This document shows positions 26,559-38,426 of a stretch of 64,000 nt of DNA, in pieces. How positions within the stretch are numbered: the first letter of the stretch is position 1; each line of letters begins with the position of its first letter. The position numbers were made by a program, and so were the translations under genes. Source of the stretch: UBA1161 sp002311745 (GTDB lineage Bacteria; Planctomycetota; Phycisphaerae; Tepidisphaerales; Tepidisphaeraceae); contig JBEKAB010000002.1 of NCBI GenBank assembly GCA_050018415.1, positions 174,217 to 238,216 on the forward strand, written 5' to 3'. The notes beneath the pieces are model-generated. The model saw nothing but the letters and a program-made list of their open reading frames with translations, made no database searches and had not been told where the DNA came from.

Positions 26559-26789
26559 ATGATTAAGGAACATGAACGGGTGGTATTGACGCGGGACGTA
26601 CCTGCCGAGGGGCTGCAAGCGGGGGATGTGGGCACCGTGGTGCACGTTTACGGGGACGGTCTCGGCTGCGAGGTTGAGTTCCTGACCCTGGAAGGCCGCA
26701 CAGCCGCTGTAGTGACGTTGGACCTTAACCAAGTGCGTCAGGTCAGCCCCCGGGAAATTACCCACGCCCGAGAACTTGCCGCCCGTTGA
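26559..26789 (+). CDS. DUF4926 protein, first copy
   Basis: The 76-residue protein is a small SH3-like beta-barrel: VVLTRDVPAEGLQAGDVGTVVHVY, then CEVEFLTLEGRTAAVVTL. This is the DUF4926 pattern, whose members are stand-alone genes usually beside DUF6883. The ATG at 26559 is nine bases after the DUF6883 stop; an overlapping GTG at 26547 is an alternative. Likely co-translated with the gene upstream and possibly its partner or antitoxin. Confidence 0.82.
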   Translation: MIKEHERVVLTRDVPAEGLQAGDVGTVVHVYGDGLGCEVEFLTLEGRTAAVVTLDLNQVRQVSPREITHARELAAR

Positions 26790-26834
26790 GCTGTGTCCCC
26801 CAACCTCTACGTCAAGACCGCGTAGGAGGCTGGC

Positions 26835-27074
26835 ATGGCAACCAAGCTTAAACTGCATGAAACGGTCGCGTTGCTCAAGGACCTGCCGCGGGAGGGGCTT
26901 CGCCGCGGGCAGGTGGGGACCGTCGTCGCGATTTACAAATCGGGGCGTTGCGAAGTCGAGTTTGCCGATTCACAGGGACGAACCTTTGCCTTGGCGACGC
27001 TTGCGCCTACTCAACTGCTGCGCCTTGCATACGACCGCACGTCCCGGCGCGGCAGGACCAAATTGGTGGCATAG
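26835..27074 (+). CDS. DUF4926 protein, second copy
   Basis: The 79-residue protein is a paralogue of the gene just upstream: VALLKDLPREGLRRGQVGTVVAIY, then CEVEFADSQGRTFALATL. It has a basic tail (RTSRRGRTK) that the first copy lacks. A perfect AGGAGG site precedes the ATG. It completes the DUF6883-DUF4926-DUF4926 cassette. Confidence 0.82.
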   Translation: MATKLKLHETVALLKDLPREGLRRGQVGTVVAIYKSGRCEVEFADSQGRTFALATLAPTQLLRLAYDRTSRRGRTKLVA

Positions 27075-27101
27075 GCGCCGCACGCAAGCCCCTCACCCCG
27101 A

Positions 27102-27127
27102 CCTCTCCCCGGCGTACCGGGGAGAGG
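27102..27127. repeat. Perfect hairpin after the DUF4926 cassette
   Basis: An 11-bp perfect stem CCTCTCCCCGG / CCGGGGAGAGG closes a CGTA loop. No T-run follows, so it is more like a repetitive extragenic palindrome than a classic terminator. Confidence 0.7.
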
Positions 27128-27236
27128 GGCCAGAGCAGCGAAACATCGCAAAAATTATCGGACGCCAACCAAACTCGCTCCTATCACGTTGCAGAGAACT
27201 CGCCGCCTCGGCCGATAAATGGACCGAGGTGCGCCC

Positions 27237-27992
27237 GTGTTTCAGCAGCTCTTGAAGATACTGTCGCATGAGTTGGATTCGACCGCGCTGGTCATGGTGA
27301 TCGCCGCCGGGGTGGCCGGCCTGATTCTTTGGCTGGTCGGGGCGCGGTACAGCCGGCCGATCCTCACCCTGGTCGGCGTGGCCTTTGGCACGGTTTTCGG
27401 GCTGAAACTGCCGCAATGGTACGGCTGGCACATCGAGCCCATGGCCACGGCCGTGGCCCTTTCCCTGCTTCTAGGACTCACCGCCTACGGCCTGCATCGG
27501 TTATGGGTGGGGGCCTATCTGGGCGTCGCCTGGGTCGCCTGGGTGACGTTCGCGGCCTGGGTGATGATTGCTGGGGCCGCTCATTGGCAATGGCCGGCGT
27601 ACGATCTGAGCCAGCCGTTGCCCCAGTATTTATTGGACCTCTACAAGAGCGTGCCGGATCAGATGCACAAGTGGCTCCCGTACTTGGCCGGCACGGCGGC
27701 GGTCAGCGGCTTGGCCCTGGCGATTCTCTTTCCGCGCTTGGGCGCGCTTCTGCTCTGGAGCACGGTCGGATTCTCCATGCTTTTCTTGAGCGGCTTGATG
27801 CTCCTGAGGCGATGGGATCCATCTCTGCTGCAGCGTCTGCCCGACAAGTTCCGGTATCAAGCGGCGATCGTCGGCGGGGCGATTGTCGTCGGCGCTTTGG
27901 TGCAATGGTGGACGGCGGCCCGTTCCGGCCCCAAATCGCATGAAGAGCACGAATCCCCCGCCCAGCCAACCGAACTGAGCGCGAGGACCTGA
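27237..27992 (+). CDS. Polytopic membrane protein of unknown function
   Basis: I do not recognise the family with certainty. The product (251 residues from GTG 27237) has about six hydrophobic segments, the first at LVMVIAAGVAGLILWLV, with a glycine-rich helix pattern (ILTLVGVAFGTVFGL) like TMEM198/DUF4203 proteins. The GTG was preferred because GAGGTG lies just upstream; an in-frame ATG at 27219 lacks a site. The gene after it starts two bases past its stop and has a similar layout, so the two likely form one operon and complex. Confidence 0.6.
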   Translation: MFQQLLKILSHELDSTALVMVIAAGVAGLILWLVGARYSRPILTLVGVAFGTVFGLKLPQWYGWHIEPMATAVALSLLLGLTAYGLHRLWVGAYLGVAWVAWVTFAAWVMIAGAAHWQWPAYDLSQPLPQYLLDLYKSVPDQMHKWLPYLAGTAAVSGLALAILFPRLGALLLWSTVGFSMLFLSGLMLLRRWDPSLLQRLPDKFRYQAAIVGGAIVVGALVQWWTAARSGPKSHEEHESPAQPTELSART

Positions 27993-27994
27993 CC

Positions 27995-28690
27995 ATGTTG
28001 TTACCCATCCTGGCCGAAGCTTCCGACAAAGCCACCTGGTCGTTCCAATGGCCGCAGCAGAACGAGCTGCTTACCTGGTGTCAGAACATGATGCCCGGCA
28101 CGGCGATGCTGCTGATCGTTCTCGGGATCATCTACCTGCTGTTTGGTTACAAGATCATCAAGGTGTTGGTGATCCTCAACGCATTGGTGTTGGGCGCCGC
28201 GGTCGGCGCTGTCATCGGGCACAAAGGCGAAGCGGCCATCGCCTGCGCGATCATCGGCGCGTTTGCCGCGGCCGCCATTGCCTGGCCCGCCATGAAATAC
28301 GCCGTCGCCCTGATGGGCGGTCTCGTCGGCGCGATGCTGGGCGGCATCATCTGGCACGCCGCCGCCCTGGAACCCAACCTCGCCTGGGCCGGCGCCCTGG
28401 TGGGTTTGGTCGGCTTCGGACTGCTTTCCTTCATCCTCTTCCGCGGCAGCGTCATGATGTACACCAGCCTCCAAGGCGCTGTGATGCTGGTCTTTGGCGT
28501 TCTGGGTTTGATGTACAAGTACCAGGACATCGCTCCGAAACTGAACAGTCACCTTCGCGTCGAGCCATTTTTGCTTCCCGCGGCCGTTTTTCTCCCGGCG
28601 ATGATCGGGCTGATCTTCCAGCAGCATCAGACCTCCCCCGGCGGCGGCGGCGCCGGTGGCGGCGGCCACGGCGGCGGCGGCAAGAAATAG
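27995..28690 (+). CDS. TMEM198/DUF4203-like membrane protein with Gly/His-rich tail
   Basis: The 231-residue protein has about six transmembrane segments, several with small-residue packing (IIGAFAAAAIAWPAMKY, ALMGGLVGAMLGGIIW), as in the TMEM198/DUF4203 group. The tail after the last helix is almost all Gly with one His, ending in two Lys. It starts two bases after the upstream membrane gene, which points to translational coupling. The function is unknown. Confidence 0.6.
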   Translation: MLLPILAEASDKATWSFQWPQQNELLTWCQNMMPGTAMLLIVLGIIYLLFGYKIIKVLVILNALVLGAAVGAVIGHKGEAAIACAIIGAFAAAAIAWPAMKYAVALMGGLVGAMLGGIIWHAAALEPNLAWAGALVGLVGFGLLSFILFRGSVMMYTSLQGAVMLVFGVLGLMYKYQDIAPKLNSHLRVEPFLLPAAVFLPAMIGLIFQQHQTSPGGGGAGGGGHGGGGKK

Positions 28691-28853
28691 CTGCTCTCCT
28701 CTCCTGCCAAAACTGCACCTGATTTTCCCACGCGGCCACATTTGGCACCTTGCCCGCCCGGCGGCCAATCCATAAGCTTTTGATATTCAATGAGCTGCAT
28801 TGATGCCTCCGCGCCGGCCGTTGGCCCCGCGTTTGCATTTGTCTTCTACTCCA

Positions 28854-31451
<2,598 letters not shown>

Positions 31452-31494
31452 AAGTCCCAAACCGCAATGGCCCAATGACCGAACGTGGCCCATG

Positions 31495-33288
31495 TCATTG
31501 GGACTGCCGCAACTGCTTGAATAGGTCCGACAATTGTCGCGCCGTTCCCAGCGGACTTAGCGGATTTCTCCCGCGGAGAGCGGCGCCGCGGTCGTAGATG
31601 TAAAACACGCGATCCGGCTGCCGCTGCGCGTAGTATTCAACCAATTTCGCGTCCTGGGGCATGTACAGATCGTGGGCGCGAACGACCGGCGCGTCGTCCG
31701 GCCAGGCCGTATCGACGTTGTAAACCGGTTCCTGGTGAAACGAACAGATGCTCGGATCGAAACGAAACAGAACAACCGCGGGAGTGACCGGCAGGCGTTG
31801 CAGGTTTTCGTCGACTACTTTGAGTTCAGCAAACTCGACGAAGCCGGGGACGGCACGATCGTCGTCCCGGCAAACGTTGTGGATCGAGAGCCCGGCAAGG
31901 GTCAGAAGCAGGAAGACGCCCACGACCGGCCGAGCCCCAGACCAAGCCCATTCCACCGATTGGCATCCCATCAGAACACAGCAGGTCATGGCGGGCATGA
32001 TGGCCACCAGGTAATGCGGCATAGCGATCGCATACACCGTGTACGCGGCGAGAAACAGAAGCATCGAGAGCACGATGACCACTCGACGCATCTCCCCTAC
32101 TGAAAACAACGCCATCGGAAGCAGGATCGCGACGTAGGGCGTGGGTAACGTGTCGTGGACGAGCTTCCTTCCGCGCACGGTCCAGTTCGTGATCGCGCTT
32201 TTGAAATCGTGATCGAGGTAAAAGCCGGCGATCCAATTGAACCACTGCTGCTTTGCGGTTCGAGGCGACTTGATCAGGACTTTGTCTTCGAGTCGGCCAA
32301 AACCGATGGGAAAGCCGGGGTATTCTTTTTCAAACACGTACGCTGAAGGAGACATGGTCCACTTACCTGTGACACCGACGTTCTGTACGGCCTGCAGAGC
32401 CAAAAATGGTGACGCCCCCAGAATGATGCAGCCGGCCGTACTCAGCCACACGGCCGGTCGCTGCCGCAGCAGTTGGATGAACATGCCGATGCCGACGGCC
32501 GCGCAAAAGCAGACCGCATCGAGTGGACGTGTGATGGCGTACGACCCGGCGGCGACGCCGATCAACAACGCCCAGGCGGGCCGGGCGCTTTTCCGCCAGC
32601 GGAACCACGCCCAGAACAGGATCATCTGCCACAGCAGCGCCGGGGCCTCGGACAAGAGCATCAGTGCGGTGAAGCGGAAATAGGCCAGGCCCAGGAGGAT
32701 CAGCACAGCCACCAGGCCGCGCACCGCCCCGAACAGTTCCGCGGTGACCAGGTAAAAAATGCCCAGCGCCGCGGCCGAGGCTGCCAGGGGCATGACCCAG
32801 TAGGGCAAACCCGTCCAGACGATCGGCACGGTAAGCAATGCCGTCCCTGGGAAATAGACGGAGGCGTAGACACGATCCACAACCAGATAAAACGAGTCGA
32901 AGAACGGGGCGACGTCGCAGGGGTAGGGAGCCAACCACAGGCGTCCGCGGGCCAGCATCCTCGCCTGAATCAGGTAGGAGTACTCGTCATGATATTTGAG
33001 AAACAGGAGTTCGTGATATCGCCAAGCCTGGGACAGCAGAATGGCGGCGCCGACGACGGCGACGATGCCAGCCCACAGGGCGGCACGGCGGGCAAGGTAC
33101 GCGGCCCCTCCGTCCAGGATCAAATGAGCCCAGCGGCTAGGCCAGATCAGGGCGAAGACGGCAGCGCCGGCCGTCAAGAGGGCTCGGATGTCCCAGCCCG
33201 CCTCGGCGGGCGTGGTGGCGAACCAGTGTTGGATTGCGAACGCCACGAGGCCGATGAGGGCCCATTGCCGAACCCGCGAGAATATCAT
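31495..33288 (-). CDS. GT39-like membrane glycosyltransferase, paralogue A
   Basis: The 597-residue protein has about twelve transmembrane segments and the GT-C signature loop LKYHDEYSYLIQARMLARG, where the Asp-Glu pair is the presumed catalytic site facing outside. A soluble C-terminal region (about 480-597) contains RFDPSICSFHQEPVYN and DRVFYIYDRGA. It probably transfers a sugar from a polyprenyl-phosphate donor to lipid or glycan. It is the first of three tandem paralogues; the DNA is very similar to B and C, including flanking bases. Substrate unknown. Confidence 0.75.
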   Translation of the reverse strand: MIFSRVRQWALIGLVAFAIQHWFATTPAEAGWDIRALLTAGAAVFALIWPSRWAHLILDGGAAYLARRAALWAGIVAVVGAAILLSQAWRYHELLFLKYHDEYSYLIQARMLARGRLWLAPYPCDVAPFFDSFYLVVDRVYASVYFPGTALLTVPIVWTGLPYWVMPLAASAAALGIFYLVTAELFGAVRGLVAVLILLGLAYFRFTALMLLSEAPALLWQMILFWAWFRWRKSARPAWALLIGVAAGSYAITRPLDAVCFCAAVGIGMFIQLLRQRPAVWLSTAGCIILGASPFLALQAVQNVGVTGKWTMSPSAYVFEKEYPGFPIGFGRLEDKVLIKSPRTAKQQWFNWIAGFYLDHDFKSAITNWTVRGRKLVHDTLPTPYVAILLPMALFSVGEMRRVVIVLSMLLFLAAYTVYAIAMPHYLVAIMPAMTCCVLMGCQSVEWAWSGARPVVGVFLLLTLAGLSIHNVCRDDDRAVPGFVEFAELKVVDENLQRLPVTPAVVLFRFDPSICSFHQEPVYNVDTAWPDDAPVVRAHDLYMPQDAKLVEYYAQRQPDRVFYIYDRGAALRGRNPLSPLGTARQLSDLFKQLRQSQ

Positions 33289-33384
33289 CGAACGCTCGTC
33301 CAGCGGAAATGGAACAAGGCCCGAGGGTAGCTCGGGCGGAAATGCGAATCAAGGCAGCATCCCCAGACCCCGGACGTATCGTGG

Positions 33385-33406
33385 CCTGCCGACTTCAGTC
33401 GGCAGG
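33385..33406. repeat. Dispersed hairpin, GCCGACTTCAGTCGGC family (copy 2)
   Basis: A 9-bp perfect stem CCTGCCGAC / GTCGGCAGG with loop TTCA lies in the 238-base gap between GT paralogues A and B. Compared with the copy at 21546, one stem pair has changed on both sides (C-G to T-A), keeping the fold. Confidence 0.8.
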
Positions 33407-33526
33407 TATCATCGACCACTTCCAGCCCCTTCGAATTCTCCGCGCCCGCCCGCGGGGCGCGGAAGGTAGGGCCACTGAAGGCCGATGAGCAGGGCGGAAG
33501 CGAGCACGGCCAAGACGTGGCCCATG

Positions 33527-35323
33527 TCATTGGGAATGCCGCAACTGCTTGAATATGTCCGACAATTGTCGCGCCGTTCCCATCGGCCGACTTAGCGGAT
33601 ATTCGCCGCGAGATGGGGCGCCTCGGTCGTAGATATAAAACACGCGATCCGGTTGTCTCTGGGCGTAGTATTCAATCAATTTGGCGTTCTGGAGCATGCC
33701 CAGATCGTGGGCATGGACGACCATCGCGTCGTCCGGCCAGGCCGTATCGGCGTTGTAAACCGGTTCGTCGTGAAACGAAGAGACGGTTGGATCGAACCGA
33801 AACAGGACGACCGCGGGAGTGATGGGCAGGCGTTGCATGTTTTGGTTGATTTGCCTCAGTTCATTGTACAGGTCTAAGCCGGAGACGGCTCGATCATCGT
33901 GCCTGCAAATGTTGTGGATCGAGAGCCCCGCAAGGGCCAGAAGCAGGAAGACGCCCACCACCGGCCGAGCACCAGACCACGCCCGTTCCACCGACTCCCA
34001 CCCCATGAGAACGCACCAGGTCATGGCCGGCATGACGGCCACCATGTAATGGGGTAGAGCGATCGCATACACCGTGTAGGCGGCCAGAAACAGAAGCATC
34101 GAGAGCACGATGACCGCTCGACGCATCTCCCACAGGGACACCAGCGCCACAGGAATCAGGATGACGACCAGCGGGGCAGGCAACGTGTCGTAGGCGAGAT
34201 CCTTGCCGCGTACGTTCCAGTTCGTGATCGCGCTTTTGAAATCGTGTTCGAGGTAAAAGCCGGCGACCCAATTGAACCACTGCTGCTTGGCGGTTTGCGG
34301 CGAGTCGATGAGGACTTTGGGGTCCAGTCGGCCAAAACCGATGGGAAAGCCGGGGTATTCTTTTTCAAACACGTACGCTGAAGGAGACATAGTCCACTTA
34401 CCTGTGACGCCGACGTTCTGCACGGCCTGGAGAGTTAAAAAGGGCGCAGCGCTTAGGAGGATGCAACCCGCTGTGCTCAGCCAGATGGCCGGTCGCTGCC
34501 GCCAGAGTTGGATAAGCATGCCGATGCCGACGGCCCCGCAAAAGCAGGTCGCATCCAGTGGACGTGTGATGGCGTACAACCCGGCGGCGGCGCCGATCAA
34601 CAAGGCCCAGGCGGGCCGCGCGCTTTTCCGCCAGCGGAACCACGCCCAGAACAGGACCATCTGCCACAGCAGCGCCGGGGCCTCGGACAAGAGCATCATC
34701 GCTGTCAAGCGGAAATAGGCCAGGCCCAGGAGGATCAGGACAGCCACCAGGCCGCGAACGGCCCCGAACAGTTCCGCGGTGACCAGGTAAAAAATGCCCA
34801 GCGCCGCGGCCGAGGCTGCCAGGGGCATGACCCAGTAGGGCAAACCTATCCAGATGATCGGCACGGTGAGCAATGCCGTCCCTGGGAAATAGACCGAGGC
34901 ATAGACGCGATCCACGATCAGAAAAAACGAGTTGAAGAAGGGTGCGACGTCGCTCGGGTAGGGAGCCAGCCACAGATGCCCGCTGGCCAGCATCCTTGCC
35001 TGAATCAGGTAGGAGTACTCGTCATGATATTTCAGGAACAGTTGATCGTGATATCGCCAAGCCTGGGATAGCAGAACGGCGGCGCCGACGATGCCGACGA
35101 CGCCAGCCCATAGGGCGGGACGGCGGGCCAGAGCCGCAGCCCCTCGGTCCAGGATCAGTTCGGCCCATCGGCTAGGCCAGATCAGGGCGACGCCCGCGGC
35201 GACGGTGATCAACGCAATTTGGCCCTGGGGGCTCCTGTGGGCTGTTGTGACGCAGAAGCACTGCCAGATTCCCAAGGCAAGCAAACCGCTGACGGCCAAT
35301 TGACGAACCCGAAGGTATGTCAT
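33527..35323 (-). CDS. GT39-like membrane glycosyltransferase, paralogue B
   Basis: The 598-residue protein has the same length and layout as paralogue A: GT-C loop LKYHDEYSYLIQARMLASG, shared helices, and a soluble end with RFDPTVSSFHDEPVYN. The start at ATG 35323 (MTYLRVRQLAV) aligns with the equivalent ATG of paralogue C; a GTG at 35368 is in frame but unconserved. Some internal stretches are identical at DNA level to A (for example near 34780-34850), suggesting recent duplication or gene conversion. Confidence 0.75.
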   Translation of the reverse strand: MTYLRVRQLAVSGLLALGIWQCFCVTTAHRSPQGQIALITVAAGVALIWPSRWAELILDRGAAALARRPALWAGVVGIVGAAVLLSQAWRYHDQLFLKYHDEYSYLIQARMLASGHLWLAPYPSDVAPFFNSFFLIVDRVYASVYFPGTALLTVPIIWIGLPYWVMPLAASAAALGIFYLVTAELFGAVRGLVAVLILLGLAYFRLTAMMLLSEAPALLWQMVLFWAWFRWRKSARPAWALLIGAAAGLYAITRPLDATCFCGAVGIGMLIQLWRQRPAIWLSTAGCILLSAAPFLTLQAVQNVGVTGKWTMSPSAYVFEKEYPGFPIGFGRLDPKVLIDSPQTAKQQWFNWVAGFYLEHDFKSAITNWNVRGKDLAYDTLPAPLVVILIPVALVSLWEMRRAVIVLSMLLFLAAYTVYAIALPHYMVAVMPAMTWCVLMGWESVERAWSGARPVVGVFLLLALAGLSIHNICRHDDRAVSGLDLYNELRQINQNMQRLPITPAVVLFRFDPTVSSFHDEPVYNADTAWPDDAMVVHAHDLGMLQNAKLIEYYAQRQPDRVFYIYDRGAPSRGEYPLSRPMGTARQLSDIFKQLRHSQ

Positions 35324-35408
35324 CGAGAGCTCGGCCAAAGGGAATGGAACAAGAGCCGAGCGTAGCACCGCCGGAAATGCGAATCAAGGCAGCCGAACGT
35401 GGCCCGCG

Positions 35409-37208
35409 TCATTGGGAATGCCGCAACTGCTTGAATATGTCCGACAATTGTCGCGCCGTTCCCATCGGCCTTAGCGGATTTTCCCCGCGAGAGGTGGCGC
35501 CTCGGTCGTAGATATAAAACACGCGATCCGGTTGCCGCTGGGCGTAGTATTCAACCAATGTGAAATCCCGGGGCATGCCCAGATCGCGAGCATGGACGAC
35601 CCGCGCGTCATCCGGCCAGGCCGTATCGGCGTTGTAAACCGGTTCGTTGTAAAACGTACAGACGGTTGGATCGAAACGAAACAGGACAACCGCTGGAGCG
35701 GCTGGCAGCCGTTGCAGATATTGGTTGATTTGCCTCAGTTCACCGAACAGGCCTAAGCCGGGGACGGCTCGAACATCGTTCCTGCAAATATTGTGGATCG
35801 AGAGCCCGGCAAGGGCCAGAAGCAGGAAGACGCCCACGGTCGCCCGAGCCCCGTACCACGCCCGTTCCACCGATTCCCATCCCATGAGAACGCACCAGGT
35901 CATGGCTGGCATGATGGCCACCACGTAATGCGGCAGATTGATCGGATACACCGTGTACGCCGCGAGAAACAGCAGCATCGAAAGCACGATCACGGCTCGA
36001 CGCATCTCCCACAGGGACACCAGCGCCACAGGAATCAGGATGACGACCAGCGGGGCAGGCAACGTGTCGTTGGCCAGGTCCTTGCCGCGCACTTTCCAAT
36101 CAGTCACAGCGCTTTTGAAATCGTGCTTGAGGTAAAAGCCGGCGATCCAATTGAACCATTGCTGCTTGGGGGTTTGCGGCGAGTCGATGAGGATTTTGTC
36201 TTCCAGTCGCCCAAAGCCCATGGGGAAGCGGGGGTCTTCCTTGCCGAACGTATACGCTGAGGAAGACATCGTCCACTTACCCATGACGCCGACGTTCTGC
36301 ACGGCCTGGAGCGTTAGGAAAGGTGCAGCGCCTAGAAGGATGCAACCCGCCGTGCTCAGCCAGATGGCCGGGGACGGCCGCTGTCGCAGGAGTTGGATGA
36401 GCATGGCGATGCCGACGGTCCCGCAAACGCAGACCGCATCGAGTGGACGTGTGATGGCGTACAGACCGGCGGCGACGCCGATCAACAACGCCCACAGGGG
36501 CCGCGCGCTTTTCCGCCAGCGAAACCACGCCCACAACAGGACCATCTGCCACAGAATCGCCGGGGCCTCGGACAAGAGCATCAGTGCGGTGAAGCGGAAA
36601 TAGGCCAGGCCCAGGAGCATCAGCACAGCCACCAGGCCGCGCACCGCCCCGAACAGTTCCGCGGTTATCAGATAAAAAAAGGCCAGTGCCGCGGCCGAGG
36701 CCAACAGGGGCATGACCCAGTAAGGCAAATCCATCCAGATGATCGGCACGGTGAGCAATGCCGTCCCTGGGAAATAGACGGAGGCATAGACACGATCCAC
36801 AATCAGATAAAAGGAGTCGAAGAAGGGGGCGATGTCGCTCGGGTAGGGGGCCAGCCACAGATGTCCCTGTGCCAGCATCCTCGCCTGAATCAGGTAGGAG
36901 AACTCGTCATTATATTTCAGAAACAGTTGATCCTGATATCGCCAAGCCTGGGACAGCAGAACGGCGGCGCCGACGACGGCGACGATGCCAGCCCACCGGG
37001 CCGGACGACGGGCAAGGTACGCGGCCCCTCCGTCCAGGATCCAATCAGCCCAGCGCCTAGGGCAAATGAAGGCAAGTCCCGCCGCGGCGACCGTCAACAT
37101 CATTTGGCCGTCGGGGTTTCTGTGGGCAATTGTGACCCAGAAGTACTGCCAGATTCCCAAGGCGAGCAAGCCGCTGACGGCCAATTGACGAACCTGAAGG
37201 TATCTCAT
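35409..37208 (-). CDS. GT39-like membrane glycosyltransferase, paralogue C
   Basis: The 599-residue protein is the third tandem copy, with LKYNDEFSYLIQARMLAQG in place of the HDEYS loop of A and B. That keeps the Asp-Glu pair but changes the flanking residues (His to Asn, Tyr to Phe), so the acceptor or donor may differ. The C-terminal soluble part reads RFDPTVCTFYNEPVYN. Only 85 bases separate its stop from the start of B. As in the others, sugar specificity cannot be read from the sequence. Confidence 0.75.
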   Translation of the reverse strand: MRYLQVRQLAVSGLLALGIWQYFWVTIAHRNPDGQMMLTVAAAGLAFICPRRWADWILDGGAAYLARRPARWAGIVAVVGAAVLLSQAWRYQDQLFLKYNDEFSYLIQARMLAQGHLWLAPYPSDIAPFFDSFYLIVDRVYASVYFPGTALLTVPIIWMDLPYWVMPLLASAAALAFFYLITAELFGAVRGLVAVLMLLGLAYFRFTALMLLSEAPAILWQMVLLWAWFRWRKSARPLWALLIGVAAGLYAITRPLDAVCVCGTVGIAMLIQLLRQRPSPAIWLSTAGCILLGAAPFLTLQAVQNVGVMGKWTMSSSAYTFGKEDPRFPMGFGRLEDKILIDSPQTPKQQWFNWIAGFYLKHDFKSAVTDWKVRGKDLANDTLPAPLVVILIPVALVSLWEMRRAVIVLSMLLFLAAYTVYPINLPHYVVAIMPAMTWCVLMGWESVERAWYGARATVGVFLLLALAGLSIHNICRNDVRAVPGLGLFGELRQINQYLQRLPAAPAVVLFRFDPTVCTFYNEPVYNADTAWPDDARVVHARDLGMPRDFTLVEYYAQRQPDRVFYIYDRGATSRGENPLRPMGTARQLSDIFKQLRHSQ

Positions 37209-37301
37209 CGAGAGCTCGGCCAACCGGAATGGAACAAAGGCCGAGGGTAGCACCGGCGGAAATGTGAATCAAGGCGGCATCCCCAGCCGCCCGCCACGAC
37301 C

Positions 37302-38264
37302 CTATCCATCCAACGCATCCGGTTCGGCCAATCGCCTGCGATTGAAAAATGATTCTGCTCCGGGTCGCGTGTCGAAGAGCAACTCGTCGAGAAAATTTTC
37401 CGCCCTGTCCACCAATGTCCCATCCTTTACCCAAGGGAAATATTTGCCCAGCGGAGCGGGGAAATTTGTTTCCTTCTGAAGGGCATGCCAGCCGGCCATC
37501 GCGCCGGCGTAGCCGTAATACTTTTCCTTAAACGCGATTTGACTTGGCGTGACGTACGATAGGTGCTGGAAGATCAATCCCGCCGCTTCCGTCTGATCGT
37601 GCGTGAACGGATCGGCAAGCCCCACGTTCCGCAGGAGCTTGTCGCCGAAGGGCTCGCAAAGGATCGGCGGCTCATGGGCGAGCCATGTCATCCCCGGCCT
37701 GAATCGCCACGTCCGAAGCCATTCCATTCGTGAAACGTTCCCGAAACAATTGCGGGTGGAAATCACCAGTTCAGGCCCGACGAAATTCCAGCACCAATAA
37801 TGCGCGGCGGTTTTCTGCGGATTGTCCAGAAATAGCTGCCGCCCCTTAGTGAGTTGTTCGGCCGTCCAAAACTCATCGGCATCGATCTGCCAAAGAAGAC
37901 AATCCCCGCTCCCAGTAATGTTGGCCATCGGCGCGCGGACCATCTCAACCTTGCCGTCCCAGCGAACGCCGATCGGCTTGCGGTAGACGTTGATGCGATC
38001 GGGATTTTCCGCGGCGATCTTATCGAGATAGTCGCTGGTGCCGTCGATGCTTCGGCAGGACTTATATTCCGGGGGCACCTGGCCGCCGAATTTGAGGCTC
38101 CAATCGGTATCGTGAACCAGATCGGCCACGCCTTCGACGATGTGCCAATGCCAATGGAAGGGAAGTTTTTTGAAAAGGTCGAGGTGATATCGGATGAAGG
38201 GCTCGCCATCGAGGACAATCGTCAGAAAGTGGATTGGAAGCGGATCGGCAGGTCCAAAACCCAT
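37302..38264 (-). CDS. Glycosyltransferase-like protein with DxD motif
   Basis: The 320-residue soluble protein opens with PIHFLTIVLDGEPFIRYHLD, like GT2/GT92-type enzymes, and carries LLWQIDADEFWTAEQL, a DxD motif that would hold the metal and nucleotide sugar. Further conserved-looking pieces are WCWNFVGPELVIST and WLAHEPPIL. No membrane helix is seen. The ATG at 38264 is preferred to a GTG at 38276; AGGAG lies 11 bases upstream. It follows the third GT39 paralogue and fits a surface-glycan cluster. Confidence 0.7.
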   Translation of the reverse strand: MGFGPADPLPIHFLTIVLDGEPFIRYHLDLFKKLPFHWHWHIVEGVADLVHDTDWSLKFGGQVPPEYKSCRSIDGTSDYLDKIAAENPDRINVYRKPIGVRWDGKVEMVRAPMANITGSGDCLLWQIDADEFWTAEQLTKGRQLFLDNPQKTAAHYWCWNFVGPELVISTRNCFGNVSRMEWLRTWRFRPGMTWLAHEPPILCEPFGDKLLRNVGLADPFTHDQTEAAGLIFQHLSYVTPSQIAFKEKYYGYAGAMAGWHALQKETNFPAPLGKYFPWVKDGTLVDRAENFLDELLFDTRPGAESFFNRRRLAEPDALDG

Positions 38265-38426
38265 GAGGGGGATCACTCCTGCTTATTTAGCCCGTTTGCC
38301 CGCGCCGGGCGGCGGCATCGCGGGCATCGGCGGCAATGGCTTGTGCCGGCATCGCCCATTCAGCGTCGGCAACCGCAGCATCCAGCGCCGCCCTACGAGC
38401 GCATCACCCGCCGCCTATCAGCCCCT

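Noticed and set aside
28741..28790. Possible sigma-32 promoter before clpB
   Set aside because: CTTGCC and CCAATCCAT are too far from the consensus to support a call.
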